64,000 bases of DNA from Cellulomonas sp. Leaf334 (GTDB lineage Bacteria; Actinomycetota; Actinomycetes; Actinomycetales; Cellulomonadaceae). The notes beneath the pieces are model-generated. The model did not search any database. It saw only the letters and a list, made by a program, of their open reading frames with translations, and had not been told where the DNA came from. A program made the translations under genes and the position numbers. Below, piece by piece: positions 13,697-21,943 of the stretch. The stretch's first letter is position 1; every line of letters starts with the position of its first letter. The stretch lies in contig NZ_LMOO01000001.1 of NCBI RefSeq assembly GCF_001424195.1, positions 600,561 through 664,560 of the forward strand, read 5' to 3'.

Positions 13697-13702
13697 CATG
13701 CT

Positions 13703-13760
13703 CGCGGGCCCCTGCGCACGCGAGTCCACGTCGGGCGTGGCGCGTGCGCAGGGGCCCGCG
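13703..13760 (-). terminator. Large nested hairpin, probable terminator of the 56-residue gene
   Basis: Twenty-base arms (13703-13722 and 13741-13760) are perfectly complementary. After a three-base bulge an inner five-base stem (CCACG/CGTGG) encloses the loop TCGGG, giving 25 base pairs in all. It starts 11 bases past the stop of the small minus-strand gene at 13771. It would insulate the acnA promoter from read-through. Confidence 0.75.
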
Positions 13761-13770
13761 GGACCCGCGC

Positions 13771-13941
13771 TCAGCTCCGCGCGGCCTGCTCCGCGTCGAC
13801 AGCGTCCTGCGCCTTGCGCTCCGCCTCGATCGCACGCTCGTGCGACCGCGGGTCGTACTCGGGCGTGCCCTGCTTGTGCAGCTCCTGGGTGACCAGCCGC
13901 TTGGCCTCCGCCAGCCGGCTGACCGCGTCCTTGTCGCTCAC
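13771..13941 (-). CDS. Small charged helical protein (56 residues)
   Basis: Starts VSDKDAVSRLAEAKRLVTQ at a GTG with an excellent GGGAGGAG ribosome site six bases upstream, and ends in DAEQAARS. The composition is Ala, Glu, Lys, Arg and Asp rich, with heptad-like spacing that suggests a helix or short coiled coil. There are no cysteines and no membrane segment. Codon third positions are GC-saturated, as in its neighbours, which supports real coding. It is followed by a strong terminator hairpin and stands alone between acnA and the RNA methyltransferase gene. I recognise no family. Confidence 0.72.
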   Translation of the reverse strand: MSDKDAVSRLAEAKRLVTQELHKQGTPEYDPRSHERAIEAERKAQDAVDAEQAARS

Positions 13942-14022
13942 GGTGTCGCTCCTCCCTGCCGGGCCGGGTCCGGTCCGGCGACGCGTTCCACGCTAGTCCG
14001 GCACCCCGGGCCCCGCACCCAG

Positions 14023-15291
14023 TCAGCGGGTCAGGACGGCCACGGCCTCGACGTGGTGCGTCATCGGGAAGAGGTCGTAGGCCTGCAGGTCCGCGAGGGC
14101 GTACCCGGCGTCGGCGAAGAGCGCGATGTCGCGGGCCAGCGCGGCCGGGTCGCACGCCACGTAGACCACGCGCTCGGGACGCAGCTCGGTGATCCCGGCG
14201 ACGACCTTGCGGCCGGCACCTGTCCGCGGCGGGTCGAGCACGACGGCGTCCGCGTGCACCACGTCGGAGTCGGCGTCGACGCGCCCGGTGAGCACCTGGG
14301 CGACGTCCCCGGCGTGCAGCTCGACGTTGCGACGGTCGTGGAGGTTACGACGGGCGTCCTTCACGGCTCGTGCGTCGCCCTCGACCGAGATCACCTCACC
14401 GCTCTCCCCCACGGCGTCGGACAGCGGCGCCGTGAACAGACCGGCACCGGAGTACAGGTCGAGGACCGCGGCCCCGTCGACGTCACCCAGGCCGGCCAGC
14501 ACCGCGGCGACCAGCAGCTCGGGCGCCTCGCGGTGGACCTGCCAGAAGCCCGCACCTGCCACCCGGAAGTCGTACCCGACCGCACCGTGCCGCACGTGCT
14601 CCTTGACCGCCGTGCGGGCGTTGGGCCGGCCGTCCATCCGTCCGCGGCCGATGTCGAACGGCGCACCGTCGACCAGGACGAGGGGTGCGTCGCCGCTCGA
14701 CGGGGCGATCGCCTCGACCCGCGCGCCGCCGGACCAGCGACGGCCGAACAGGTCGAGCGCCGCGATCGCGTCGCCGGCCAGCGGCATGGAGTCCAGCAGG
14801 TGGATGTCGTGCGACCGGAAGCCGTGCATGCCTGCACGACCCTCGGCGTCCGTGACGAGGTCGATGCGCGTACGCCACCCCAGGCCACCGCGCTCGTCGT
14901 CACCGGGAGCCGCCTGCACGGGCACCTCCAGGTCGAGCTTGGCCAGACGACGCAGCTGCTCGGCGAGCACCGCCGTCTTCCACGCCCGCTGGCCCGCCAG
15001 GGACACGTGCGCGAGCTCCCCACCGCCCACGCCACCGGCGCCGGCCGCGGGCCACGCGGACTCGACCCGGTCGGGCGACGCCTCCAGCACCTCGACCGCG
15101 TCGGCACGCCAGAACTTCGCGGTCTCCCCCGCGTCGGTCAGCCGCGCCCGGACGCGCTCGCCCGGGAGGGTGTGCCGGACGAAGATGACGCGGCCCTCGT
15201 GACGAGCCACGCAGTGCCCGCCGTGGGCCACGGGGCCGACCTCCAGCTCGACGAGCTGGGCCGTGCTGTCGGAAGACGTCTCAGTAGCCAC
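14023..15291 (-). CDS. TRAM-domain class I SAM-dependent RNA methyltransferase (RumA/TrmA family)
   Basis: A 422-residue member of the uracil-5 RNA methyltransferase family. A TRAM RNA-binding domain (about 10-70) precedes a Rossmann SAM domain with DLYSGAGLF at 278-286. The acceptor-side motif VLDPPRTGAG is at 351-360 and the catalytic cysteine is C380 in YVACDPAALARD, with FWQVH at 249-253. It should methylate a uridine in rRNA or tRNA; the exact site is not readable. The cysteines of the RumA iron-sulfur cluster are not seen. GTG start overlaps the permease stop by 11 bases, so the two are co-translated. From memory the pair is also adjacent in mycobacteria (Rv2689c-Rv2690c). Confidence 0.88.
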   Translation of the reverse strand: MATETSSDSTAQLVELEVGPVAHGGHCVARHEGRVIFVRHTLPGERVRARLTDAGETAKFWRADAVEVLEASPDRVESAWPAAGAGGVGGGELAHVSLAGQRAWKTAVLAEQLRRLAKLDLEVPVQAAPGDDERGGLGWRTRIDLVTDAEGRAGMHGFRSHDIHLLDSMPLAGDAIAALDLFGRRWSGGARVEAIAPSSGDAPLVLVDGAPFDIGRGRMDGRPNARTAVKEHVRHGAVGYDFRVAGAGFWQVHREAPELLVAAVLAGLGDVDGAAVLDLYSGAGLFTAPLSDAVGESGEVISVEGDARAVKDARRNLHDRRNVELHAGDVAQVLTGRVDADSDVVHADAVVLDPPRTGAGRKVVAGITELRPERVVYVACDPAALARDIALFADAGYALADLQAYDLFPMTHHVEAVAVLTR

Positions 15292-17284
15292 GCGGAACCG
15301 TACCCCGGACCGGCTCCTCCAGCCCCGTCTGCCCCTCGGAGGACGCCAGCTGCCACGGCACGGACGCGACGACGACACCCGGCGTGAACAGCAGCCGGCC
15401 CTTGAGCCGCAGCGCCGACTGGTTGTGCAGGAGCTGCTCCCACCAGTGCCCGACCACGTACTCGGGGATGTAGACCACGACCAGGTCGCGCGGGCTCTCG
15501 CGTCGGATCGAGCGCACGTAGGTGAGCACCGGACGGGTGATCTCCCGGAACGGCGAGTCGAGCACCCGCAGCGGCACCGGGATGTTCAGCGCCTCCCACT
15601 GCTCGCGGAGCACAACGACGTCCTCGGGGTCGACCCCGACGGTCAGCGCCTCCAGCAGCTGCGGGCGCGACGCGCGCGCATAGGCCAGCGCGCGCATCGT
15701 CGGCCGGTGCAGGTGCGACACCAGCACGATCGCGTGCACGCGGCTGGGCAGCGCCCGGGCGGCCTCGGCGTCGGTGCCCAGCGCCAGCTCGGCGCGCACC
15801 AGGGCGTAGTGGCGGTGGATGGACTGCATGAGGACGTAGATGATCACCATCGCCAGGATCGCGATCCAGGCCCCGTGCGTGAACTTCGTGACGAGCACGA
15901 CGACGAGCACCGTCGAGGTCATCGCCAGGCCGACCGAGTTGATGACCCGGGACCGCTTCATCCGCGTGCGCCTGGCCGGGTCCGGCTCTGTGCGCAGGTG
16001 CCGTGTCCAGTGCCGGACCATGCCCAGCTGGCTCACGGTGAACGAGACGAAGACGCCCACGATGTAGAGCTGGATCAGCCGGGTGACCTGCGCGTCGAAC
16101 GCCCAGATGAGCGCGATCGCGACGAGCGCGAGGGTGACGATGCCGTTGGAGAACGCCAGCCGGTCGCCACGCGTGTGGAGCTGGCGGGGCAGGTAGCCGT
16201 CGCGCGCGAGGATCGAGCCGAGCACCGGGAACCCGTTGAAGGCGGTGTTGGCCGCGAGCACGAGGATGAGCCCGGTGACGATGGCCACGAGGACCGCGAC
16301 GACCGGCACGCCCGAGAACACCGCGGACGACAGCTGGCTGATCACGGGGTGCTGCACGTAGCTCTCCCCCACCGGCACGCCGTTGTCCAGCAGCTGGGTC
16401 TGCGGGTCGTCGGCGAACACCACCCCGGTCGCCCGGGACAGCAGCAGGATCGACATGATCATCACGATCGAGAGGCCACCCAGCAGCGCCAGGGTCGTCG
16501 CCGCGTTCTTCGACTTCGGCTTCTTGAACGCCGGCACGCCGTTGCTGATCGCCTCGACACCCGTGAGGGCGGCACACCCGGACGCGAACGCCCGCAGGAT
16601 CAGGAAGAACCCGGCGAGCCCGGTGAGGCCCTGGTCGAACGCGGCGTCCGGCGCCAGCTCGTAGCCCGAGCTCTCCGCCATCGTGAGGTTGCCCGTGAGC
16701 AGCTGGATCGAGCCGATGACGGCGATCGCACCGATGGCCAGCATGAACAGGTAGACCGGCAGCGCGAACAGGCTGCCCGACTCCTTCACCCCCCGCAGGT
16801 TGGCGACGGTCAGGAGCACGACGAGGCCGATCGCGAACGTCGCCTCGTGCCCGCGCAGCGCCGGGAACGCGGACGCGGCGTACTGGGCGCCCGAGGAGAT
16901 CGACACGGCGACCGTCAGGACGTAGTCCACGAGCAGCGCGCTGGCCACGGTGACACCGGCGTTCTTGCCGAGGTTCGTCGTGGCGACCTCGTAGTCGCCG
17001 CCGCCGGACGGGTAGGCGTGGACGTTCTGCCGGTACGACGCGACGACGACGACCATCACCGCGACCACGGCGAGGCCGACCCACGGGGAGATGACGAGCG
17101 CCGCCATCCCGGCGAGCGAGAGCGTCAGGAGGATCTCGTCGGGCGCGTACGCCACCGACGAGAGCGCGTCCGACGCGAACACCGGGAGCGCGATGCGCTT
17201 CGGCAGGAGCGTGTGACCGAGCCGGTCGCTGCGGACGGGACGTCCGAGCAACAGGCGTTTGGCGGCATCCGAGAGGTCCGACAC
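15281..17284 (-). CDS. APC-superfamily permease, KimA-like (probable potassium transporter)
   Basis: A 667-residue protein: a 12-helix APC permease (about 25-465) and a cytosolic tail of about 200 residues that looks like a USP-type domain (HAIVLVSHLHRPTMRALAYA). Segments such as FASDALSSVAYAPDEIL and YPSGGGDYEVATTNLG match the YdaO/KimA branch, whose Bacillus member imports potassium and is shut off by c-di-AMP. The neighbours CeoB/CeoC are TrkA-type potassium regulators, which supports a potassium role. I chose GTG at 17284 because homologues start (M/V)SDLSDAAKR and a TAGCAT -10 lies eight bases upstream; an in-frame TTG at 17293 overlaps that hexamer. Confidence 0.85.
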   Translation of the reverse strand: MSDLSDAAKRLLLGRPVRSDRLGHTLLPKRIALPVFASDALSSVAYAPDEILLTLSLAGMAALVISPWVGLAVVAVMVVVVASYRQNVHAYPSGGGDYEVATTNLGKNAGVTVASALLVDYVLTVAVSISSGAQYAASAFPALRGHEATFAIGLVVLLTVANLRGVKESGSLFALPVYLFMLAIGAIAVIGSIQLLTGNLTMAESSGYELAPDAAFDQGLTGLAGFFLILRAFASGCAALTGVEAISNGVPAFKKPKSKNAATTLALLGGLSIVMIMSILLLSRATGVVFADDPQTQLLDNGVPVGESYVQHPVISQLSSAVFSGVPVVAVLVAIVTGLILVLAANTAFNGFPVLGSILARDGYLPRQLHTRGDRLAFSNGIVTLALVAIALIWAFDAQVTRLIQLYIVGVFVSFTVSQLGMVRHWTRHLRTEPDPARRTRMKRSRVINSVGLAMTSTVLVVVLVTKFTHGAWIAILAMVIIYVLMQSIHRHYALVRAELALGTDAEAARALPSRVHAIVLVSHLHRPTMRALAYARASRPQLLEALTVGVDPEDVVVLREQWEALNIPVPLRVLDSPFREITRPVLTYVRSIRRESPRDLVVVYIPEYVVGHWWEQLLHNQSALRLKGRLLFTPGVVVASVPWQLASSEGQTGLEEPVRGTVPRGY

Positions 17285-17292
17285 GATCCGCA

Positions 17293-17298
17293 ATGCTA
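17293..17298 (-). promoter_or_regulatory. Leaderless -10 (TAGCAT) of the KimA-like permease operon
   Basis: The minus-strand hexamer ends eight bases before the GTG at 17284. It decides against the TTG start at 17293. Confidence 0.55.
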
Positions 17299-17353
17299 GG
17301 CCCGTGAACCGCCGCTTACACCACAGGCGCGACGCGCAGCGCGACGCACGGTA

Positions 17354-17359
17354 TAGCGT
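17354..17359 (+). promoter_or_regulatory. Leaderless -10 (TAGCGT) of ceoB
   Basis: TAGCGT ends eight bases before the GTG at 17368. The divergent permease promoter is only 55 bases away. Confidence 0.55.
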
Positions 17360-17367
17360 GCCGCACT

Positions 17368-18033
17368 GTGCACTTCGTGATCATGGGATGCGGCCGGGTC
17401 GGTGCGACGCTGGCGAAGAGCCTCGAGGACAACGGGCACTCGGTGTCCGTCATCGACCAGAACCCCGAGGCGTTCCGGCGGCTCGACCCCGAGTTCGGCG
17501 GGAACAAGGTCACCGGGCTCGGGTTCGACCGGGACACCCTCAGGCAGGCGGGGATCGAGGAGGCGTTCGCGTTCGCGGCCGTGTCCGACGGCGACAACTC
17601 GAACATCCTCGCCGCCCGGGTGGTGCGCGAGACGTTCGGGATCGAGAACGTCGTCGCCCGGATCTACGACCCGCACCGCGCCGAGATCTACCAGCGGCTC
17701 GGCATCCCGACGGTCGCGACGGTCCGCTGGACCGCCCACCAGGTCCTGCGCCGGCTGCTCCCCATGGGCGCCACGGACGAGTACCGGGACGCCTCCGGCC
17801 AGATCCAGCTGTCCCAGGTCGACGTCCACCCGGGGTGGGTCGGCAAGCCGCTGCGCACCCTCGAGGACGCCGCCGGCGCCCGCATCGCGTACGTGACCCG
17901 CTACGGCGACGGACTCCTGCCGACGTCGACCACCGTCCTGCAGGAGAACGACACCGTGCACGTGCTCATGCGGGCGGACACCTCCGCCCTGGTCGAACGC
18001 ATCCTCACCAGTGCCCCGGCGGTGACCGCGTGA
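17368..18033 (+). CDS. ceoB: TrkA-family potassium uptake regulator CeoB
   Basis: A 221-residue cytosolic protein with an RCK N-domain (nucleotide-binding GCGRVGATLAKSL near the start, acidic D at the end of strand two in VIDQNPEAF) and an RCK C-domain from about residue 135. Such proteins bind NAD(H) or nucleotides and gate a potassium channel or carrier. The GTG start is leaderless. Its stop overlaps the next trkA-type gene (GTGA), so both halves are made together. No TrkH/TrkG membrane subunit is in the window; the divergent KimA-like permease is the obvious candidate partner, by position only. Confidence 0.92.
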   Translation: MHFVIMGCGRVGATLAKSLEDNGHSVSVIDQNPEAFRRLDPEFGGNKVTGLGFDRDTLRQAGIEEAFAFAAVSDGDNSNILAARVVRETFGIENVVARIYDPHRAEIYQRLGIPTVATVRWTAHQVLRRLLPMGATDEYRDASGQIQLSQVDVHPGWVGKPLRTLEDAAGARIAYVTRYGDGLLPTSTTVLQENDTVHVLMRADTSALVERILTSAPAVTA

Positions 18034-18704
18034 GGGTCGTCATCGCCGGCGCCGGCTCGGTCGGCCGCTCCATCGCGCGCGAGCTCCTCGGGCACGGTCA
18101 CGAGGTCACCCTGATCGACCGCCAGCCGTCCGCGATGCGGGTCTCGCAGGTGGCCGAGGCGGACTGGCTGCTGGCCGACGCGTGCGAGCTGCCCACGCTG
18201 CGCCAGGTCAAGACCGAGGAGTGCGACGTCGTCGTGGCGGCGACCGGCGACGACAAGGCCAACCTGGTCATCTCGCTGCTGGCCAAGACCGAGTTCGGTG
18301 TCCCGCGCACGGTCGCCCGCGTGAACAACCCGAAGAACGAGTGGATGTTCGACGAGGCGTGGGGCGTCGACGTGGCCGTCTCCACGCCCAGGATCATGAC
18401 GGCGATGGTCGAGGAGGCCGTCACCGTCGGCGACCTCGTGCGCATCTTCACGTTCCACCAGTCCCGTGCCGACATCCTCGAGCTCACGCTCCCGGACGAC
18501 TCGCCGCTGGCCGGGGTGCGCGTCGGTCAGATCGAGTGGCCCACCGACACGGTCCTCGCGTGCATCGTGCGCGATGCACGGCCGATCGCCCCGAGCCCCG
18601 ACGACACGCTCGAGGGCCGGGACGAGCTGCTGTTCGTCACTGCTCGGGAAGCGGACGAGGCTGCTCTCGAGGAGCTGTTGACCCGCGGACCAGCAGCCAG
18701 CTGA
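18030..18704 (+). CDS. ceoC: TrkA-family potassium uptake regulator CeoC
   Basis: The second RCK protein of the pair, 224 residues, opening VRVVIAGAGSVGRSIARELL (a GxGxxG dinucleotide fold) with LIDRQPSAM as the second strand, and an RCK C-domain after about 140. It shares the design of CeoB but is clearly diverged, so a hetero-oligomeric gating ring is plausible. GTG start overlaps the ceoB stop by four bases. The last 68 bases overlap the 3' end of the convergent DUF3159 gene, a long coding overlap for this region. Confidence 0.92.
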   Translation: MRVVIAGAGSVGRSIARELLGHGHEVTLIDRQPSAMRVSQVAEADWLLADACELPTLRQVKTEECDVVVAATGDDKANLVISLLAKTEFGVPRTVARVNNPKNEWMFDEAWGVDVAVSTPRIMTAMVEEAVTVGDLVRIFTFHQSRADILELTLPDDSPLAGVRVGQIEWPTDTVLACIVRDARPIAPSPDDTLEGRDELLFVTAREADEAALEELLTRGPAAS

Positions 18705-19395
18705 CCCACAGCGCGAGGGCTGTTCCGGGCACGCCCATGACGAGCTTCGCGGTGCCCAACCAGGTGACCTCGGAGCTGAAGTAGAGCGGCAGCTGCACCG
18801 CGAGGCGCAGACCGAAGAGCGCGACGAACGGCACCGTCGCGAGCGCATAGCGCCTCCGCAGCGGGCGGTCCTGTCGCCACGCGACGGCCCCGGCCCACGA
18901 CCCGCCCTCGTTCAGCGGGCCGGCCTTCGAGAACAGGCCGACGACGAGACCGACGAGCGGCCAGCCGATCACGATGGTCAGCAGCGTCCCGAGGAACCAC
19001 GAGACGTTCACCCACAGCCCGTAGGCGAAGAAGTCCTTCGCGTCACCGGTCCGCCACGCCCACAGCACACCGATCCCGACGCCGAGGAAGCCCCCGAACG
19101 CCTGCGTCGGCGACTGCCGCTGGACGAGCCGGGCGACGACGGTCACCACCGCTGCCGCCAGGGCGACGACGAGCGCCGGCATGAGCTGCTGCCCGGTCGC
19201 GACGTAGACGACGACGAACAGCATGCCGGGCGCCACGGACTCGACGATCCCGCGCACCCCGCCGACGGCGTCCGACGCCGAGAAGGTGTCGGACGACAGC
19301 ACCTTCATGCCGCGCGCGGGGCCGTCCTGCGGGTCTGTGCCGTCGTCGACGGCGGCGAGGACGTCCTCCGGGTCCCTGCGCTCCGGCTCACTCAC
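18637..19395 (-). CDS. DUF3159 membrane protein
   Basis: A 252-residue protein with an acidic cytosolic start (MSEPERRDPEDVLAAVDDG), then five or six hydrophobic helices between about 50 and 240. Landmark sequences FGGFLGVGIGVLWAWRTG and DFFAYGLWVN identify the actinobacterial DUF3159 family (Rv2693c type). Function is unknown. Its constant location beside ceoB/ceoC suggests a link to potassium or envelope homeostasis, but that is context only. GTG start overlaps the OB-fold gene stop by eight bases. The 3' end runs 68 bases into ceoC on the other strand. Confidence 0.83.
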   Translation of the reverse strand: MSEPERRDPEDVLAAVDDGTDPQDGPARGMKVLSSDTFSASDAVGGVRGIVESVAPGMLFVVVYVATGQQLMPALVVALAAAVVTVVARLVQRQSPTQAFGGFLGVGIGVLWAWRTGDAKDFFAYGLWVNVSWFLGTLLTIVIGWPLVGLVVGLFSKAGPLNEGGSWAGAVAWRQDRPLRRRYALATVPFVALFGLRLAVQLPLYFSSEVTWLGTAKLVMGVPGTALALWVSWLLVRGSTAPREQPRPLPEQ

Positions 19396-19756
19396 CGGGA
19401 CGCGGCCTGAGCTCGTAGCGAGGGTTGAACACCGTCCGGCGACCGTCGATCAGGCACACGAGGCCCTCGATCTTCAGCCGGCGACCGGGGGTGACGCCAC
19501 CGATCTCACGTCGCCCGAGCCAGACCAGGTCGAGCGCCCCGCTGCCGTCGTACAGCTCCGCCTCCAGGGCAGGCACACCCTCGCGCGGCCGCAGGGTGAC
19601 CGACCGGATGACGCCGGAGACGCTGGCGCGCGAACGGTCCGCCAGCTGGTCGACGGGCGTGCACCCGACCGAGCGGTGGGCGTCGGCACGCTCCTCGTCG
19701 GCCTCGATCTCGGCCTGGGACGCGACCGCCTTCTTCAGGCGCTCCTTGAGGCTCAT
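19388..19756 (-). CDS. OB-fold nucleic-acid-binding protein (Rv2694c-like)
   Basis: A 122-residue protein: a charged helical start (MSLKERLKKAVASQAEIEADEE) and a single OB-fold (about 45-120) with VSGVIRSVTLRPREGVPALEAELYDG and the LVWLGRREIGGVTPGRRLKIEG strands. This is the pattern of RecG/tRNA-synthetase-type OB domains that bind single-stranded nucleic acid. Its partner is unknown. It is the middle gene of a tightly coupled set: the start overlaps the DUF3710 stop by four bases and the end overlaps DUF3159 by eight. Confidence 0.83.
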   Translation of the reverse strand: MSLKERLKKAVASQAEIEADEERADAHRSVGCTPVDQLADRSRASVSGVIRSVTLRPREGVPALEAELYDGSGALDLVWLGRREIGGVTPGRRLKIEGLVCLIDGRRTVFNPRYELRPRPGE

Positions 19757-20523
19757 CGGATCTCCGTGATCTCCGGGCCGCGGGTCAGCGGGTCGAAGGC
19801 GGGAGCCGCAGGCGTCTCGGGGACCTCCTCCGGACCGTTCTCGTCGGAGGACTTCAGGTTGGGTGTGCCCGGTCCCGGGAGATGCAGCGTGAGCAGGTCA
19901 CGGGGCGGGCGGGCGTCCGTCCCCCGGACCACGACGATGCCGGCGAACAGCTGCTCGAGCGCGGTCGCGGCCGACGGGTCGACCGCCGCGCGGCCGGTGA
20001 TGACACCGCGCACGAACCACCGCGGACCGTCGGCACCGACGAACCGGGCCGGCCGGTGCCCCGTGCGCCCCTCGGGCGTCCGGACGGGGAGCCGCGCGAG
20101 CAGCTCGCGGCCGAACGGACCCGGCAGGTCGTCGGCCGACCCGCCCTGCTGGGTCACGGACTCGGCGATCTCGGCGCGGATCTCGTCCCAGATGCCGTCG
20201 GTGCGGGGTGCGGCGAACGCCTGCACCTGCAGCGAGGAGCCGTCCAGGAGGATCGAGGCGGCCGACACCACGTTCGTCGCCTTGTCGATCTCCATCCGCA
20301 GCTCCATGCCCTGCACGCCCGGCAGGAGGATGGCACCGAGGTCGACGCGCGGCACGTCGTCGTCGACCTGCGACGCGTCCCACGGACCACCCGTCCGCTC
20401 GACCGGGCCGGGCCGGACGTCGTCGACCTCGTCGCCGACGTCGACCGCGGTCGTCTCGTCGATGTCGGTCTCCACCGCGTCTTGGGGGGCGGGATCCTTC
20501 CCACCACGCCGGAACAGCGCCAC
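19753..20523 (-). CDS. DUF3710 protein
   Basis: A 256-residue protein with a variable acidic N-terminus (to about residue 50) followed by the conserved DUF3710 domain (VDLGAILLPGVQGMELRMEI; GPFGRELLARLPVRTPEG; PRWFVRGVITGRAA). It is soluble with no signal peptide or clear active site. The family is restricted to actinobacteria and sits between dut and the OB-fold gene in many genomes. The GTG at 20523 is chosen because GAGGAG precedes it; the frame is open for 31 more codons upstream without a ribosome site. Function unknown. Confidence 0.86.
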   Translation of the reverse strand: MALFRRGGKDPAPQDAVETDIDETTAVDVGDEVDDVRPGPVERTGGPWDASQVDDDVPRVDLGAILLPGVQGMELRMEIDKATNVVSAASILLDGSSLQVQAFAAPRTDGIWDEIRAEIAESVTQQGGSADDLPGPFGRELLARLPVRTPEGRTGHRPARFVGADGPRWFVRGVITGRAAVDPSAATALEQLFAGIVVVRGTDARPPRDLLTLHLPGPGTPNLKSSDENGPEEVPETPAAPAFDPLTRGPEITEIR

Positions 20524-20587
20524 GTGCTCACTCCTCTTCGACGCGCTCGCACGCATCAGTTGCCAACAGATCGACAGTAGTCCCGAC

Positions 20588-21058
20588 CTAGCGCGTCGGC
20601 GCAGCCTTCCAGCCACCGCTCGACCCGAAACCGCCGTCGCCGCGGTGCGACCCGGGCAGCTGCTCGGCCTCGACGAAGCGCACCCGCTCCACCCGCTGGA
20701 CGACGAGCTGCGCGATCCGGTCTCCCCGGTGCAGCTCGATCGGGTGGTCCACGTCCGTGTTCAGCAGGGTCACCGCGATCTCGCCGCGGTAGCCGGCGTC
20801 GACGGTCCCGGGGGCGTTGACGATCGTCAGCCCGTGCCGCATGGCCAGCCCCGAGCGCGGGTGCACGAACGCGGCGTACCCGTCGGGCAGTGCGATCGCG
20901 ACTCCCGTGGGGACGGTCGCCCGGCCCTGCGGCGGGATGACGACGTCGATCCTGGAGACCAGGTCGGCGCCGGCGTCGCCGGGGTGCGCGTAGGCGGGCG
21001 CGGGAAGCTCGGGGTCGAGGCGCAGCAGGAGCACCTCGATGCTGGGGTCGGCTGTCAC
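20588..21058 (-). CDS. dut: dUTP diphosphatase
   Basis: A 156-residue trimeric dUTPase that hydrolyses dUTP to dUMP and keeps uracil out of DNA. All five motifs are visible: HPGDAGADL (25-33), HPRSGLA (66-72), GTVDAGYRG with catalytic D87 and Y90, GDRIAQLVV (112-120), and the mobile C-terminal arm [10 protein letters not shown] (139-148). GTG start at 21058 has no Shine-Dalgarno, but TAGGGT lies eight bases upstream, so it is probably leaderless. It is divergent from the DUF3093 gene, a pairing conserved in mycobacteria. Confidence 0.96.
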   Translation of the reverse strand: MTADPSIEVLLLRLDPELPAPAYAHPGDAGADLVSRIDVVIPPQGRATVPTGVAIALPDGYAAFVHPRSGLAMRHGLTIVNAPGTVDAGYRGEIAVTLLNTDVDHPIELHRGDRIAQLVVQRVERVRFVEAEQLPGSHRGDGGFGSSGGWKAAPTR

Positions 21059-21066
21059 GGGGCCCG

Positions 21067-21072
21067 ACCCTA
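21067..21072 (-). promoter_or_regulatory. Leaderless -10 (TAGGGT) of dut
   Basis: The minus-strand hexamer ends eight bases before the dut GTG, inside the 38-base divergent gap to DUF3093. Confidence 0.55.
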
Positions 21073-21096
21073 CCCGCCGGATGGGATGCTGGGTGC

Positions 21097-21576
21097 ATGC
21101 CTGAAGCTCCCCGTGGAACTCCTCTGCCCTCGTCCCGGGCGGCCTCGCCGACCTACGCCGAACGGCTGTGGCTCGGTCCGCTCGGCTGGATCCTGCTCGT
21201 CGTGTTCGCGGCCATGATGGCGGTCGCGTTCATCCCGCTGGACCCGCGCGTCGCAGTCGTCGTCGGGGTCATCGTGGTGGTGGTCGGTGCGGTGGTCCTG
21301 GTGGGGCTGGCGCCCCGCATCGAGGTGCAGGACGGCGTCTTCCGGGCCGGTGGTGCGCGCATCCCGGTCGATCTCCTGGGCGCGGCGCAGGCCCTCGACG
21401 CCGAGGCGACCAGGGCCGAGCTGGGTCCGCGGCTCGACGCGCGCGCGCACGTGTGCCTGCGCGGCTGGATCCACACGGCCGTGCGGGTGGAGGTCCACGA
21501 CCCGCAGGACCCGACGCCGTACTGGGTCGTGTCCACCCGTCGGCCGGCGGAGCTCACCGCAGCGCTGCACGCCTGA
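21097..21576 (+). CDS. DUF3093 membrane protein
   Basis: A 159-residue protein with two close membrane helices (about 27-48 and 52-70) and a C-terminal domain carrying the DUF3093 pattern ([50 protein letters not shown]). The last segment resembles a PH-like fold at the membrane face. Function unknown, actinobacteria only. Divergent from dut, with an ATG at 21097 and a GATGCT hexamer six bases before it, a weak leaderless promoter. It ends in a stem-loop shared with the convergent DUF4193 gene. Confidence 0.85.
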   Translation: MPEAPRGTPLPSSRAASPTYAERLWLGPLGWILLVVFAAMMAVAFIPLDPRVAVVVGVIVVVVGAVVLVGLAPRIEVQDGVFRAGGARIPVDLLGAAQALDAEATRAELGPRLDARAHVCLRGWIHTAVRVEVHDPQDPTPYWVVSTRRPAELTAALHA

Positions 21577-21611
21577 GGGCCGGCTGCCCGGTGGTGCGGG
21601 GCGGCCGACCC
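21577..21611. terminator. Imperfect stem-loop between convergent DUF3093 and DUF4193
   Basis: GGGCCGGCTGCCCG and CGGGGCGGCCGACCC can pair with one mismatch, one wobble and one bulge around a six-base loop. The hairpin starts directly after the DUF3093 stop, so it could end both transcripts. Confidence 0.4.
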
Positions 21612-21643
21612 TCAGGTGAGTCGTGCGGTCTCGGTACGGACGG

Positions 21644-21943
21644 TCAGGCAGCGCACTCCGAGCAGACGGGGCGACCGTCGCGCTCGTAGGCGAGCTGGCT
21701 GCGGTGGTGGACCAGGTAACAGCTCGAGCAGGTGAACTCGTCCGCCTGCCGAGGCAGCACGCGCACGGAGAGCTCTTCGCCGGACAGGTCCGCGCCCGGG
21801 AGCTCGAACCCTTCGGCCGCCTCGGTCTCGTCCTCGTCCACCACGCCCGAGTTCTTGTCGGAGCGCCGAGCCTGAAGCTCCTGGAGCGAGTCCTCGCTCA
21901 GGTCCTCCTCGGTCTTGCGCGGGGCGTCGTAGTCGGTAGCCAT
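21644..21943 (-). CDS. DUF4193 zinc-ribbon-like protein
   Basis: A 99-residue acidic protein (MATDYDAPRKTEEDLSEDS start) with a C-terminal metal-site pattern CSSCYLVHHRSQL...CSEC. The four cysteines are spaced like a zinc ribbon. This is the actinobacterial DUF4193 family, next to dut and DUF3093 in many genomes (Rv2699c type). A role in transcription or with RNA polymerase has been suggested for similar small zinc proteins, but nothing here proves it. ATG at 21943 gives the family's normal start. The 161-base upstream region is clearly less GC-rich than the coding DNA and is a probable promoter, though I could not fix its elements. Confidence 0.87.
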   Translation of the reverse strand: MATDYDAPRKTEEDLSEDSLQELQARRSDKNSGVVDEDETEAAEGFELPGADLSGEELSVRVLPRQADEFTCSSCYLVHHRSQLAYERDGRPVCSECAA

